Positions 22,484 to 34,944 of a stretch of DNA of 64,000 nt are shown one piece after another; the first letter of the stretch is position 1, and each line of letters begins with the position of its first letter. The notes under the pieces are model-generated. The model did no database searches. It saw nothing but the letters and a program-made list of their open reading frames with translations, and was not told the origin of the DNA. The translations under genes were made by a program, and so were the position numbers. Source of the stretch: Paraescarpia echinospica (Eukaryota > Annelida > Polychaeta > Sabellida > Siboglinidae); contig CM034536.1 of NCBI GenBank assembly GCA_020002185.1, positions 12,900,713 to 12,964,712 on the forward strand, read 5' to 3'.

Positions 22484-24990
22484 GTAAAGCAAAGTATATT
22501 TATTTCCTCATCCATATAATATACAACACAATTTAAGAGCAATGTAACACAGATGAGGTGGCTACCACAGAAGTGTAACTTATCGAGCTGGTAGCCAATT
22601 AAATCAGACTCATATAGTGTACTCCCACATAAATAATATATATATAAAGGTTATACTGTGCATTCAGTTACAATCGCTTCAAGTTAACGATTTCCGTAAA
22701 TTAAAGCTAGAGATGTTGTACCAATATAAAAGAATTCACAAGCGAATTCCTTACAATACATAATTCTATTTAAACTTTAATTAATACCAATTATAAAGCT
22801 CCTGGTTTTATGCTTAACAATATTTAGCGTTTTTTTAATGTTTAATGTCTACAGGTAGTTTGTTCCATAGTCGAGCCCCTATTACTTTCAGGGAGTTCTC
22901 TCCCGTTCTATAATTATATCTAGGTATATATAAATTGTTCTCCTGTCTGGATCTTCCGGTCATGAAGTCACTATTACATTTGTAAAATTGGTGGAATAGA
23001 CTAGGAAGTTGATTTGTACGCTGTTTATACACAAATATTAGAACATTTAGTTTAAATAGTTCCTGAACTTTAAGTATATTAAGTTCCCGATGCAATGCTG
23101 TGGTACTGTCACGGCGGTTACGTTTTGCTAATGTTTTAAGTAATACATTTTGTAGAACTTGTATTTTTGCTAAGTTAGTTTTACAAGCCGATCCATATAA
23201 TTCAATCCCAAAATTAATATGGGGAAATACATAGGCATAATATAATTGCCTGACCATATCGGCATTTACTTACGAGGCCATATGATAAAATAAACCTGAT
23301 AACTTAGACACATTTGAACAAAGTTCCTTAATATGTTCCGACCATGACAGCTTACAGACTAGATATATATACCCATATATTTGGCCGTGTTAACACGTTC
23401 AATGCGTTTGCCCTGCAACAACAATGGCACGACTTCACGTTCCATATGTCTACTGAAAATTGTAAAACATGTCTTACTCAAGTTCAGAGTTAGTTGATTG
23501 TATCGGAACCAGACACTAAACGATTCTAACTTCTCCATAGCCGTATACGCAGAATCATTGGCACCCATTCCACTAATGAACAAGTTAATATCGTCAGCAA
23601 ACAATCGCAAAGATACGTGATCCACAGCACTCGATATATCATTTATATATAATAGAAATAACACTGGCCCTTAGATGGAGCCCTGCGGGACGCCAGTTTG
23701 AACATGAGCATATTCTGAAACTGTGCCATTAATGCTAACTCATTGCTGTCTGTCTCTTAAATAATGTCTAAACCATTTACATACATGACCTCTTATTCCA
23801 TAATGATCCAGCTTATACAACAATATATAGTGATTAACTTACTCATGTCAAGGTATACCCCAACAACTAATTCGCCATTTTCAAGAGCATTTATAATATT
23901 TTCTATTATTTCAATAATCGCTAACGTAGTTGAATGATCTTTACGAAATCCAAATTGATGTTTGGACAAAACGTCATTTTTATCCATAAAGTCTAAAAAC
24001 CTCTTCAATATTAACTTTTCCAGGATTTTATTGAAGACACTCATCAGACTAATTGGTCGATAGTTGGATGGTTCACATCTTGATCCTTTCTTAAATATAG
24101 GTATTACTTTTGACACCTTTAATGCTCGTGGTAACGTGGCTTCGGAGAACGACCAATTACAAATGTAAGTCAGAGGTTTACAAATGAAATTGCATGACAA
24201 TTTGACAATTTTTTAAGGAAACTTATCAATACCTGATACATTATAATTCGCTAGCTTGTTAATTTCATTGATCACTTCTTGTTGACAAACTGGTGAAAGG
24301 AACATAGTATTGTGTATCGGATCAGATAGAATGAGTCTATATTCGTTTCCCTGAGTATATGTCTTTGACAATTTTTTACCTACAGTAGCGAAATATTGAT
24401 TCATTGCATTAGCAATACTTTCGTTGTCGTTAAATTCTATATGATTGATGACCAGCTTTTTAATGTTGTGCATGTTCCTTTTGTCCTTACACACAAGTTC
24501 CGCATATATCTTCCATAATGCCCTGGTTGACTGTCTTGCTTGTGAGAGTAAGCTACTGTAATATGAATTCTCCGCCTGTCGTATGATAGTTGTAAGCTTA
24601 TTCTTATATTGTCGGTATTCTGTTTTATTGTATTCATTTGGTCTGTTTATATACTTCTTATACAACCTAGTCTTTGTTAAAATACTATTTCTAATGCCTT
24701 TAGTCATCCACTTTTTATCCTAGAAGCGTTTAATTGACATTCTGGTAAGTGGGAAATATTTTTTGAAAATTGTGTCGTATTTTGTTACAAACATACTATA
24801 ACATTCATCCGTGTCCTTACATGTCATAATATTGTCCCAGTTTATAATCTCTAGTTCCGGAGTGAAATTTGATATATTATTTTCACTAAATATTCTCAGT
24901 TTAGGTCTGTCATTGATGTCATGAGTTTTGGATAAAACTTACACCTTTTATAATGATGAAGTTGGGTAAATGGTCTGATATATCTACAAA
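22484..24990 (-). mobile_element. Non-LTR retrotransposon (second family), 5'-truncated
   Basis: On the minus strand the blocks run from 24707 down to 22835: RLYKKYINRPNEYNKTEYRQ, SNYRPISLMSVFNKILEKLI, HQFGFRKDHSTTLAIIEI, GVPQGSI then a stop, RLFADDINLFISG (catalytic FADD), and FGIELYGSACKTNLAKIQVL. Stops and shifts split the frame into at least four pieces, so it is inactive. The end (minus) reads aaataaatatactttgcttt. The paralogous empty sites at about 15140 and 59287 show it inserted after the older tandem duplication. Confidence 0.85.
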
Positions 24991-25160
24991 CAAAGATGGA
25001 GAGAGGAGGCTGCTGACAGGACGTTATGGATAGGAAGAACAGAGTGAATGGTTAGACCGACCTGACCATCACCACTATACAGGGAACAACGAGGAAGAAC
25101 CGATTTAGGTTCAATAACATAATTAATTATTATAAATTATTCTCTTCTACATAAAGTAAA

Positions 25161-25700
25161 CTTTCTCTCGGCATTGTTGGTTCATCATAAGAAATACATT
25201 GGTTTGTTGGTGTGAATTTCTCACCATCGTCGATGGCTTTGAATGGTGTGTTTTGATCTTTGTGAAGTAGTTGAAGTGTGTTAGTTAATGACACAGTCAC
25301 ACAAATACCCTATTGAAACGGCTTGGAAACGATATTACGAGATTAAGTTACTAATTATTTGAGACAGTTGAATTACGACTCAATAATTTTATGAGCAAAC
25401 ACGCAACTACTTAGCTACGCTTTCTCTCGGCATTGTAAGGCTGGTTCGTCATAAGAAATACATTAATTTTGTTTGTAGGTGTGAACTTCTCACCATCGTC
25501 GATGGCTTTGACTGGTGGACTTTGATAAATAGTTGAAGTGTGTTAGTTTATGACACAGGCACACAAATAGCCTATTGAAACGGCTTGGTAGCGATATCAC
25601 GAGACTACGTTATCAATCATTCAAGACTGTTTGAATTACCACTCAGTATGAGCAAACACGCAACTATTCAGCTATGCAGTCACGGCTGTATATCAAGAGC
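25161..25700 (+). repeat. 259-bp tandem duplication
   Basis: Two adjacent copies, each starting ctttctctcggcattgt (25161 and 25420) and containing ttctcaccatcgtcgatggc. The paralogous block at 15303 has one copy. The second copy here is slightly shorter in the middle. Confidence 0.85.
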
Positions 25701-25819
25701 GATTTCGTGCATCTTGGATACAGAAGGTGTTGCTGGCAAAACGCAGTACAAAAACATCCGACGATCAACAAACCAATTTGGCGAATCATAGGTTTGTTTG
25801 TAGGTTTACTCTCTGTGTG

Positions 25820-25975
25820 TGGGTGTAGGTGTGGGTGTACGTGCCTGCGTGCGTGCGCGCGTGTGTTTGTGTGTGTGTGTGTGAGATATATACATACAGA
25901 CAGACAGATAGAGAGACATAGAGGCAGAGAGACAGAGAGACAGAGACAGAGACAGAGACAGAGACAGAGAGTGCG
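25820..25975. repeat. GT-rich then purine-rich (GA/CAGA) microsatellite
   Basis: tgtgtgggtgtaggtg-type repeats pass through (GT)n into acagacagacag and then gagacagagacagaga units. Open frames here are low complexity only. Confidence 0.9.
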
Positions 25976-26574
25976 TCTGTGTGCGCCTGTTTGCAATATA
26001 CAAAAATCATTGGGCAAAATGGTTAACAGGGACAAACAAGAGTCGTCATTAGAACAAAGGACCGCTGAAGGTTAGGGTGGGAATGCAATTTCAAATAAAT
26101 AAGTCTTCAGTTTTTTTACGAAAGGTATCTATAGTCTCAGATGATTTTAAAGGGATAGAGAGTTGATTCCAGATTTCGGATCACGGCACACACGTTTAAC
26201 ACATGGGGTTAGCAATACAGTTTAAAGTTGATAGTATATTGTTGATGGTTGTCCTCAAATGTGTTCAAATGTGTCGTTATAAATAAACCATAGCAAACAT
26301 GGTGCATAAGTCGGGTTGTTTTTCGATATTGGCCGATTTCGACCCAAATCTAACATGAAAACAAGTTCTACATAAACATTATAATACTCGCATTAATCAC
26401 ATCTGTCATTTTCTATGATCGAGCACCAAGATGGGAAACTGTTTTTGGTTATTTTCGAAGTTGGTTTAGGCCTTCATATATTTGATATTGATTAATGTTT
26501 AACATTTATACATTACTATTTGTATATGTGTTCTCACTTGCTTAGTGACTGTATATTTGGGGTCAAATCAAACA

Positions 26575-26595
26575 ACTTATGTCTGTCTGTCTGTA

Positions 26596-26633
<38 letters not shown>

Positions 26634-26640
26634 GCTGTCT
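26575..26640. repeat. (GTCT)n microsatellite
   Basis: About 15 near-perfect gtct units followed by agctgtctagctgtat variants. Confidence 0.95.
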
Positions 26641-26807
26641 AGCTGTATGTCTATTGAAACGCTACTGTATTTATTGGTTATAACAATGGCCTTATTCAAG
26701 CGTTCATTTTTTGAATCGAGCAACTTAACATTACTTACCTGACACAATGTTTTCTTTTCAGTGATACTCTGAGGTCGCAAAGGATTTCATCAGTGTGATT
26801 GGACGCA

Positions 26808-29396
26808 ATGGCCTCCAAGGTAGGCCTCATTTAGAATATTGTATTCAAGCGTGGAGGCCATAATCGCAGGAAGGACATAGATATGCTAGAAAGAGTACAG
26901 AGGAGAGCAACTAAAATATACCAAAACTGAGGGATCTTAGTTACGAAATATGCCTTAAAAATGTGGTTTAACAACACTAGAGACCAGGAGATTGAGAGGA
27001 GATCAGATAGAAGTGTTTAACATAGTGAATGGTTATTAAAATATTGATAGAAATATGTTTTCTCAGTTAAGAAAGATAGAAGGGCCAGAGGACATGAAGT
27101 TACATTAGTAAAGGAGCAGTCTAGAATATATATAAGAATGTTCTCATTCTCACAAAGGACTGTACATGAATAGAACAGATTATCTCATGATTGTGTTCGT
27201 ACTAGTAGCGTCAATATGTTTAAAAATAAAATCGACACATACCTTAAAAGGGCGGGATACATGTAGATAAAAAGTATTGGACTCTCGATAAGCCAAAAGG
27301 CTTCCTTGTCCACCTGCCATCTATAGTTAATTTTCTGGGTGGCAATCTTATTAAATCTTGGTAAATCTGATAGATACAATAACAGTCGACGTTAGGGTTA
27401 CAGTATGCATTTGACGAGCCTTTATTTCGCGCTAATTGATTGCAGATCGTGCAATGCGCAGGGCGCTTCATTTCCCAGCATCACTATCTGATTTAGTCAT
27501 TATCCTGGCCTCCGGTTCCCTGTCGTATCAATTGAAACTGTCCACTCTATTTGACTCTAGGTGGATAAAACATAATTATATAAAAATTAATTCAGGAAAA
27601 TCAAAAGAGATGATCATCTGTTTTGCACAAGACCGCAATTTTCGAAACACTATCCCGAATATAAAGATCGATGGAAAAGATGTAGATCAAGTAGATCATG
27701 CCAAACTTCTAGGTGTTACAATTTCACAGGATCTGACATGGAATAAGCATGTGGAAAATATTGTGAAAAAGGCCGGGAAACGACTGTACATGTTGTATCA
27801 GTTAAAGCGAGTAGGAATTAACCAGAATGATCTGGTCACTATATATGTCAGTGTTGTGAGACCTGTTTTAGAATATGCATGCCCTGTATGGCACACTAAC
27901 TTGCCACAATATTTATCTGACAATATTGAAATGATACAAAAAAGAGCATTAAAGTGTATTTTTTCCTGGAATAAGTTACTCAGGTATGTTAAATTGGAGA
28001 CATTGAAAGCAAGATGGGACTGCCTTTGTCAAAAATATTTCAATAAGATTAAAGTTAGTACACACAGATTAAACCATCTGCTGCCTGACAAAATGTTTAC
28101 CAAATATGACATCAGACAGCGTAATATGTACCCTATGCCAATAACCCAAACAAACAGATACCGTAACTCTTTTATACCTTGGGGATTACACAAATGTCAA
28201 TAACGAATGAAGGGCAAAAGAATGGTATTTATACTGTATGATGTTTCAGTGTATTAGTTGTATTGTATTGTATACTGTGAATCCAACCCAGTTTAGTAGC
28301 TAAGAAACTTGTGTTATTCTTATTCTTAAGTGTAAAACGCTTTGAGCAGTCCGGAGGATTGGATACTGCGCTTAAGAACTCACCTATCGTTTTACACGCG
28401 CGCACACATATACAAATATAAACAAACAAGCAAGCAAGCAAACAAACAAACACACACATACACACACACACAATCATGCACGGACGCACGCAGGCACGCG
28501 CGAGCGCGCACACACACACTTACTTTTCCCAAAATTAAATAACATCTGCCATTTTGCACACCGTTTGACTAATTTGTCGGGATCCTCTTGTAACTGTTTT
28601 GATTTCCATCACTTTTAATCTTTCTAAACACATTTATATCACCTTATATAATAGTTGTGGTGATTCCTCATCTATCCATCCATTCAAATATTTGGCTAGT
28701 ATCCGGCGTCGTCCATCATCCACCCGCAGCGCATAGCATATCACTATCTCATCCAAATTTTGTGTTGCTAAGACTAAGCTCAACCTGGGCAGGCGCGCTC
28801 TCTCTGTTTTATGGGTCAAGATCTGGAGCGAAATCACATTTCATATTAAAATCTGCTGATAGCATTGTTACCTAGCACAAAAATACCTAGACGTATTGGT
28901 TTGAAATTGCATTTTAACCGGCTCTTCGTAATTGTGAACGTTTATGATATCATGTCTGACAATTATGATTTCTTGCACCTCTATCCCTGGGGACGTAATG
29001 CAATTTAGGCAATAGAGAGTTGCTATTGTTATTATAATTATTATTATTGTTATTATTATTATTGTTATTATTATTAGTAGTAGTAGTAGTAGCAGTAGTA
29101 GTATTATTGTTAGTATTATTATTATTATTGTTATTATTACACGATACATACATTTCTGTTTGTGCTTACAGTGTATTTGTCCGATGCTGGGAATTGCCAT
29201 GATCGCTTGTCTTCTGTTGACGTGCCAAGGCAGCGGAGAGGGAGGCAAAGATGAAAACGCAGTGAAGACCAGGTGTTTCTACGCATGTTTGAAGGAGTAT
29301 AAAACCTGCGAGATTAATTGTCGTTATAAAAAATGTAAAAACAGGTGTATCGGGACACGACGGGGCTGTATCGATCGATGCATGTTTAGTAATTAA
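26808..29396 (+). CDS. Secreted peptide with four C-x3-C motifs (diverged, basic paralogue)
   Basis: Start exon is 26762-26819 (acceptor tttcttttcag, ATG at 26808, Met-Ala-Ser-Lys, donor AAG|GTAGGC). Last exon is 29172-29396 after gcttacag. The phase-0 join gives 78 residues. The hydrophobic stretch CICPMLGIAMIACLLLTCQ aligns with the other members' signal peptide. The mature part keeps all eight cysteines as C-x3-C-x6-C-x3-C-x4-C-x3-C-x6-C-x3-C, with the family ends CFYACL and GCIDRCMF. It is much more basic than the other copies (about 13 Lys/Arg against 6 Asp/Glu). The second inter-hairpin loop is three residues shorter. Keeping the cysteine frame despite many changes suggests selection. 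Function unknown. Confidence 0.75.
26822..27367 (+). mobile_element. CR1-like LINE 3' fragment abutting a splice donor
   Basis: Starts aggcctcatttagaatattg, the thumb-region sequence also seen at 19409, and ends with the family tail (aggcttccttgtccacctgc, then ttattaaatcttgg). It begins two bases into the intron of the basic-peptide gene. Confidence 0.8.
27436..28280 (+). mobile_element. Non-LTR retrotransposon 3' fragment (third family)
   Basis: A 255-codon frame holds the end of a reverse transcriptase: KINSGKSKEMIICF, KLLGVTISQDLTWNKHV, VVRPVLEYACPVWHTNLPQY. Tandem tgtat units follow (28257-28277), like the short-repeat ends of CR1-group elements. The catalytic palm motifs are missing because it is 5'-truncated. 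It lies in the intron of the basic-peptide gene. Confidence 0.8.
28325..28530 (+). mobile_element. SINE tail fragment followed by CA-rich microsatellite
   Basis: 28329-28390 is the SINE tail (gtgtaaaacgctttgagcag to gcgcttaagaactcacc). An (AAAC)n and (CA)n tract with cgcgcg follows to 28520. The same SINE-tail plus CA order recurs at 31440-31635. Confidence 0.7.
28520..28650 (-). pseudogene. CR1-like reverse transcriptase fragment
   Basis: The minus strand reads QLQEDPDKLVKRCAKWQMLF, matching the segment at 19100-19170 of the longer copy. A second fragment of the same segment is at 31636-31790. Confidence 0.65.
29027..29145. repeat. Trinucleotide (ATT/GTT/AGT) microsatellite
   Basis: Imperfect runs of att, gtt and agt, ending just before the acceptor of the basic-peptide gene's last exon at 29171. 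Confidence 0.95.
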
Positions 29397-30864
29397 ACAG
29401 TGTTGTGATTATTAAACTGTGCCCTTTCTGACATGTTGCTTGTCGGCTGCGGTTATGAAGTAAGTGCAAGTTATTATATTGTATAAACAAACGCAAATGA
29501 GTTTAACAGATTTGTTTACATTTTATTAGCTCTGCTGCTGTATAAACACTTCGCTTAATAAACTGCAATTCTGCTTTATACATGAACTCATAGATATGGG
29601 GAATACATGCATTGTACATATGCATGAGAACAGAATCGTAAACACATCCACGGCTGAGTCATCGGTAAAGTGCGTTGATTTGAAATAAAACTGAAGATAA
29701 TACTTGAACAGATGCATTCAGAAGGCATGATCACCTGTGTTACACAATTAAATTGTTTTCTTTTGTCAGAGCCAAATCAATTGTGAAATTTGGTTGGATA
29801 CTGTAACAAAACAAAGGAATTTGGTATTTTCAAGTTAGCTACATTGCACATGTCAGATATCACCAGGGAAGAGAGACAGAAAACTAAAAACAGTGTCACG
29901 ATACTCTCAGCTAAAACAGGGAAAAATCACATTAATGATATACACAAATTATAAATAATATACACATTTACTAAACTGTCTACTAGTTATTAAAATATAA
30001 TATTGCTATAATGCAATCGTTTGGCATATTGACACCTGTCTTTGATTATTACGCCATGTATTATCTAATTAGTTCTCGTGCGTATGGCTAATATTGATAT
30101 TCCTTTAACAACATTGCATCAAACTGTTTCTCGTAATCTGTTGATCTTGTTAAAGTAATGTTGTATGCACGAATGTGTTCTTTAACATCTACAATAATTT
30201 CGTCTCTACTCTCATCTCCTCATTTTAGCATTTCTAAATCTTTCATAACACTTCAGTTCTAATGAAGCATTCGATGTATTTAATATATTTGCCCAAACGA
30301 TGTTCAAGTAGATGACCCTCGCCTGCCAACGACCCAGTCATTGGCTTGGTCAAGTGTTATAGGTATGGAGAGTTACCAAAACACTTCAACATGGTATCTG
30401 ATCTCTCACAGTTCAATAGGTAGTAATGGGGACAACTTTATTTGCACAACTACTGGAGTTGTTACCTGTCATCATTTTTACCAAGTATCACGAGCCGATG
30501 GTAATCCAGCTCCAAAAATAGACAGTTCTATGTTCTGTGCAAACGCTTACAAGCGCAATGAATAACGCGCAAGCGCACTGAGCAACTTTACCTCACGTGC
30601 TTCATGTGATTTTACCGCCATGCCAGAAGTTGGCGCAAACGTAGTGACGTCCCGTGACACTACATGTGTTGTCGTGCGTTTAGTTGAAGAAGCACTACCT
30701 CCTTTTTAAATAAAATAAATTAACGAAAAAAATATTGTAAGTGATGTATTGTAAAACGTATTAATTTTACGAATTTTATGTGAACAGGGCTGGCATTCTA
30801 GCATGATACCATACACACGCATGCACGCAAGCATACATGCATACATGCATACACGCATCGCGCG
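29397..30864. other. No gene seen
   Basis: AT-rich sequence 3' of the basic-peptide gene. A short stretch at about 30735-30870 is similar to 15620-15710 (aacagggctgacatcagcat followed by cacgca repeats), suggesting the duplicated block once extended here. Confidence 0.5.
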
Positions 30865-31492
30865 CATTGATTCGAATGGTGTGCAAGTTCGTTCACTCTA
30901 CGTTGCTCCAGTTCACTCAGCTGTATGAATGAGTACATGACTACAGACAGTGGTGGCTATTTATGTATGAATAGTCTTCGCGCATTAATTGAGGTGAGGA
31001 TAATCAGTTGGGCGATAGACATATCGCGCAGAGAAAAGAAAACAAATGAGGAAGTGCGACACCTGGCAGGAATTTAGGGCATAGAAGAGAAGTTGAGAGA
31101 TGTCCGGCTTCGCTGGTATGGCTTCGTCCAGAGAAGAGAAGAGAAGAAGAGCTCTATCTGAGCAGCAGCAAACTTGCCAGTCCCTGGGAAGAGGAAAAGA
31201 GGGAGACCAGCAACAAGATGGAAAGAGAGTGTGAAGAAGAACGTGGAGTTGAGGGGGCTGAAAGAAGAAGACGTGCACGACCGGAAAAATTGGTGACGAC
31301 ACCTACACTCCAGGCCGACCCCGTGAGGGATAATGACGACGAAAGAAAAAGTCTTCGCGCAATAATTGCAGCGTGGCTGGGTGCTTCCCAGAGAAGTCGA
31401 GATGTTGTTCAATCGAACAGGTCTGCCAGTGAGTAATGGGTAAAGCGCTTTGAGCAGTCCGGAGGATTGGATACCTCGCTTAAGAACTTACC
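30865..31492 (+). mobile_element. SINE interrupted by a LINE fragment
   Basis: The SINE middle domain runs to 30991 and resumes at 31351 with the tail through gcgctttgagcagtccggag. Between them lies a LINE insert bounded by 18-base direct repeats (gtcttcgcgcattaattg, one mismatch), the duplicated part of the SINE itself. Confidence 0.8.
30992..31350 (+). mobile_element. Short LINE C-terminal fragment nested in a SINE
   Basis: Reads RIISWAIDISRREKKTNEEV, then LRDVRLRWYGFVQRR, then KRGRPATRWKESVKKNVELR, the usual C-terminal end of a non-LTR polyprotein, and finishes taatgacgacgaaagaaaaa. In-frame stops are present. Confidence 0.75.
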
Positions 31493-31499
31493 TTTCCTT

Positions 31500-31635
31500 T
31501 TACGCGCGCGCACGCACATACGAACACACACACACACACACACACAAACAAACAAACACACACACACAATCATGCACACACGCATGCACACACATGCGCG
31601 CGCACACACACACGCGCACACACACACACTTACAT
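31500..31635. repeat. CA-rich microsatellite
   Basis: Interrupted (CA)n with cgcgcg and aaacaaac units following the SINE tail. Confidence 0.9.
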
Positions 31636-31790
31636 TTCCCAAAATTAAATAACATCTGCTAATGTCCACACCGTTTGACTAATTTGTTGGGATCCTCTTG
31701 TAACTGTTTCGATTTCCATCGCTTTTAATCTTTCTAAACACTGTTACGTCATCAACACATTTCAGTACCATATTATACACATTATTGATC
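31636..31790 (-). pseudogene. CR1-like reverse transcriptase fragment
   Basis: Begins cccaaaattaaataacatctgc and closely resembles 28527-28640 in the same orientation. It is part of the CR1-like reverse transcriptase read on the minus strand. Confidence 0.6.
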
Positions 31791-31799
31791 CCAATAACA

Positions 31800-32560
31800 A
31801 TAATAATAATGTTTTTTCAGACAAGCATTGTGTCCATATTGGAAAAAAGTACACCGATAAAAACATCCATATAAAATAGAAACATAAATAAATAAAGATA
31901 ACAAATAAATATGTTAATAAAAACAGGATGTTTAAAAATTATACAAATCCTTGACCCACTGATGCCGCAACTGCGACGTACTGTATATGTCGCTAGTAAC
32001 AGTACTCTGGATAATTGTATTAACATACTTGTTAATCCTCGTGATTAAGCTAAAAAATAGCTGTTCTGATAACACATTTACATGATTTTACATTAGCTGT
32101 AGCAAACATGTGGCTAGGGCTACATCTCATCGGCAGATTGTTCAATATTCAATATGAATTGTTATAGGCAACAATAAATTGCTGAAAATTAGCTTTTCTA
32201 AAATTAACCCGTAGCGCACACATATAAATATTACAGAAATATGCAGTAAACAGCTTATTCTTTACAGTAGTAGAGCAAAAATGACATTTTTGTCGTAACA
32301 TGTTACTTTTGGCATAAAGAAATCTCACTTTGGCTTGGATGTCAGCTTCATCCGATACGTCGTTACAAATGACATGCCCAAGGTATTTACAACAGGTGGC
32401 GAAGTAATTTCCCTGGCAAAATTTGAATTTCTAGAATCAAACTACATGATCAGGGATTTATGAGCATTATACTGAATGTCGTGCTCACACCCATACGAGT
32501 AACATATGTCAAGTAAAGTATGTAGTCCCTTGGCGGAAGGAGCGAATAGATCTTAACAAG
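31800..32560 (-). pseudogene. Non-LTR retrotransposon fragment (fourth family)
   Basis: The minus strand gives, in broken frames, LLDICYSYGCEHDIQYNAHK, then a cysteine-poor region, and near 31830-31990 a C-terminal stretch. The YSYGCEHDIQYN type motif occurs after the catalytic core in a family of animal LINEs. Several stops show it is dead. Confidence 0.6.
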
Positions 32561-32561
32561 A

Positions 32562-33298
32562 TTTATCAAGATTGACACCCAGAGAATTAACTCTAGGTGG
32601 CAGGTGGACAAGGAAGCCCTTTGGCTTATCGAGAGTCCGACCCTTTTATCTATGTGTATCCCGCCCGTCTGAGGTATGTGTCGATTTTATTTTTAAACAT
32701 ATTCACGCTACTAGCACCCACACAATCAGCAGATAATCTGTTCCATTCATTTACAATCCATTGTAAAAATGAGAACTTTCTTATATATAATCTACTCTGC
32801 TCCTTTACTAATGTAACTTCATGTCCTCTAGTCCTTCTATCTTTCTTAACTGAAAAAAAATATTTCTATCAATATTTTCATAACCATTCAATATTTTAAA
32901 CACTTCTCCTCTCAATCTCCTGGTCTCTAGTGTTGTTAAACCGCATTTTTTAGGCGTATTTCGTAACTAAGATCCTTCAGTTTTGGTATAATTTTAGTTG
33001 CTCTCCTCTGCACTCTTTCTAGCATATCTATGTCCTTCCTGCGAAATGGCCTCCACGCTTGAATGCAATATTCTAAATGAGGCCTAACTATTGTTTTGTA
33101 TAGCGGTATTATGTTTCGCCTAATTAATCCAAGGATTTGATTTCCCTTTGAAGCTGCAATTCCGCACTGCTCTGAAACCTTCATATCAGCACTAATGGTT
33201 AACCCTACGTCCTTTTCTTTTACAGTAGTACTTAGTACAGTACCCCCCATTGTCCTGTGTGGAGGCATTTACATTTCCCAAAATTGAACAGCATTTGC
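32562..33298 (-). mobile_element. CR1-like LINE 3' part, cut by the assembly gap
   Basis: Reverse-strand counterpart of 19170-19905. It includes GGTVLSTTVKEKDVGLTISA, IVRPHLEYCIQAWRPFRRKD and the tail with aggaagccctttggcttatc, ending at 32562 in aacaagattta. A short deletion in the thumb region (NIIPLYKT) and a stop after RLKNAV make it inactive. Confidence 0.85.
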
Positions 33299-34298
33299 NN
33301 NNNNNNNNNNNNNNNNNNNNNNNNNNNNNNNNNNNNNNNNNNNNNNNNNNNNNNNNNNNNNNNNNNNNNNNNNNNNNNNNNNNNNNNNNNNNNNNNNNNN
33401 NNNNNNNNNNNNNNNNNNNNNNNNNNNNNNNNNNNNNNNNNNNNNNNNNNNNNNNNNNNNNNNNNNNNNNNNNNNNNNNNNNNNNNNNNNNNNNNNNNNN
33501 NNNNNNNNNNNNNNNNNNNNNNNNNNNNNNNNNNNNNNNNNNNNNNNNNNNNNNNNNNNNNNNNNNNNNNNNNNNNNNNNNNNNNNNNNNNNNNNNNNNN
33601 NNNNNNNNNNNNNNNNNNNNNNNNNNNNNNNNNNNNNNNNNNNNNNNNNNNNNNNNNNNNNNNNNNNNNNNNNNNNNNNNNNNNNNNNNNNNNNNNNNNN
33701 NNNNNNNNNNNNNNNNNNNNNNNNNNNNNNNNNNNNNNNNNNNNNNNNNNNNNNNNNNNNNNNNNNNNNNNNNNNNNNNNNNNNNNNNNNNNNNNNNNNN
33801 NNNNNNNNNNNNNNNNNNNNNNNNNNNNNNNNNNNNNNNNNNNNNNNNNNNNNNNNNNNNNNNNNNNNNNNNNNNNNNNNNNNNNNNNNNNNNNNNNNNN
33901 NNNNNNNNNNNNNNNNNNNNNNNNNNNNNNNNNNNNNNNNNNNNNNNNNNNNNNNNNNNNNNNNNNNNNNNNNNNNNNNNNNNNNNNNNNNNNNNNNNNN
34001 NNNNNNNNNNNNNNNNNNNNNNNNNNNNNNNNNNNNNNNNNNNNNNNNNNNNNNNNNNNNNNNNNNNNNNNNNNNNNNNNNNNNNNNNNNNNNNNNNNNN
34101 NNNNNNNNNNNNNNNNNNNNNNNNNNNNNNNNNNNNNNNNNNNNNNNNNNNNNNNNNNNNNNNNNNNNNNNNNNNNNNNNNNNNNNNNNNNNNNNNNNNN
34201 NNNNNNNNNNNNNNNNNNNNNNNNNNNNNNNNNNNNNNNNNNNNNNNNNNNNNNNNNNNNNNNNNNNNNNNNNNNNNNNNNNNNNNNNNNNNNNNNNN
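33299..34298. other. Assembly gap (1,000 N)
   Basis: Exactly 1,000 unknown bases, probably a placeholder length. It lies between a LINE and a satellite array, where assemblies often break. Confidence 1.
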
Positions 34299-34744
34299 TT
34301 CTTGCAAGTTCATAAGCAAATAACTAAAACTATTATGGTACGATACCAGGTGCCTCCACAGTCCTCAATCCAACCCCGCATGTTTCTCGCAAGTACGTAA
34401 GCAAATAACTAAAACTATTATGGTACGATACCAGGTGTCTCCACAGTCCTCAATCCAACCCCGCATGTTTCTCGCAAGTACGTAAGCAAATAACTAAAAC
34501 TATTATGGTACGATACCAGGTGTCTCCACAGTCCTCAATCCAACCCCGCATGTTTCTTGCAAGTTCATAAGCAAATAACTAAAACTATTATGGTACGATA
34601 CCAGGTGCCTCCACAGTCCTCAATCCAACCCCGCATGTTTCTCGCAAGTACGCAAGCAAATAACTAAAACTATTATGGTACGATACCAGGTGTCTCCACA
34701 GTCCTCAATCCAACCCCGCATGTTTCTTGCAAGTACATAAGCAA
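34299..34744. repeat. 85-bp satellite array at the gap edge
   Basis: About five tandem 85-base units (aagcaaataactaaaactat, ggtacgataccaggtgtctc, cacagtcctcaatccaaccc). Units alternate between gttcataagc and gtacgtaagc variants. The array starts inside the gap, so its true length is unknown. Confidence 0.95.
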
Positions 34745-34944
34745 ATAACTATAAACACCAATGTTTGTGGGTTCTTTAAAACACATCGCTATCGGTTAAT
34801 AGCTACAGTGTGTTTCCGACTCCCGTTTAACTGTAATGAACATGCAAAAGACGTACACCATTTCCATTGTCTTGAAGAATGTCACAACAAATGGTTGCCG
34901 CCAACAAACACAGTGAACCCCAAACTATTTCACTCCGCCGTCTT

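Larger units (their letters stand above)
17140..25728 (+). repeat. Older tandem duplication, second unit (expanded by two LINEs)
   Basis: Paralogous to 12286-15625. The extra length comes from a CR1-like LINE in the gene's intron (17663-19905), a second LINE on the minus strand (22484-24990) and a 259-base tandem duplication near the right end. Confidence 0.85.

Noticed and set aside
33192..34323. Long frames spanning the N gap
   Set aside because: Made of unknown bases.
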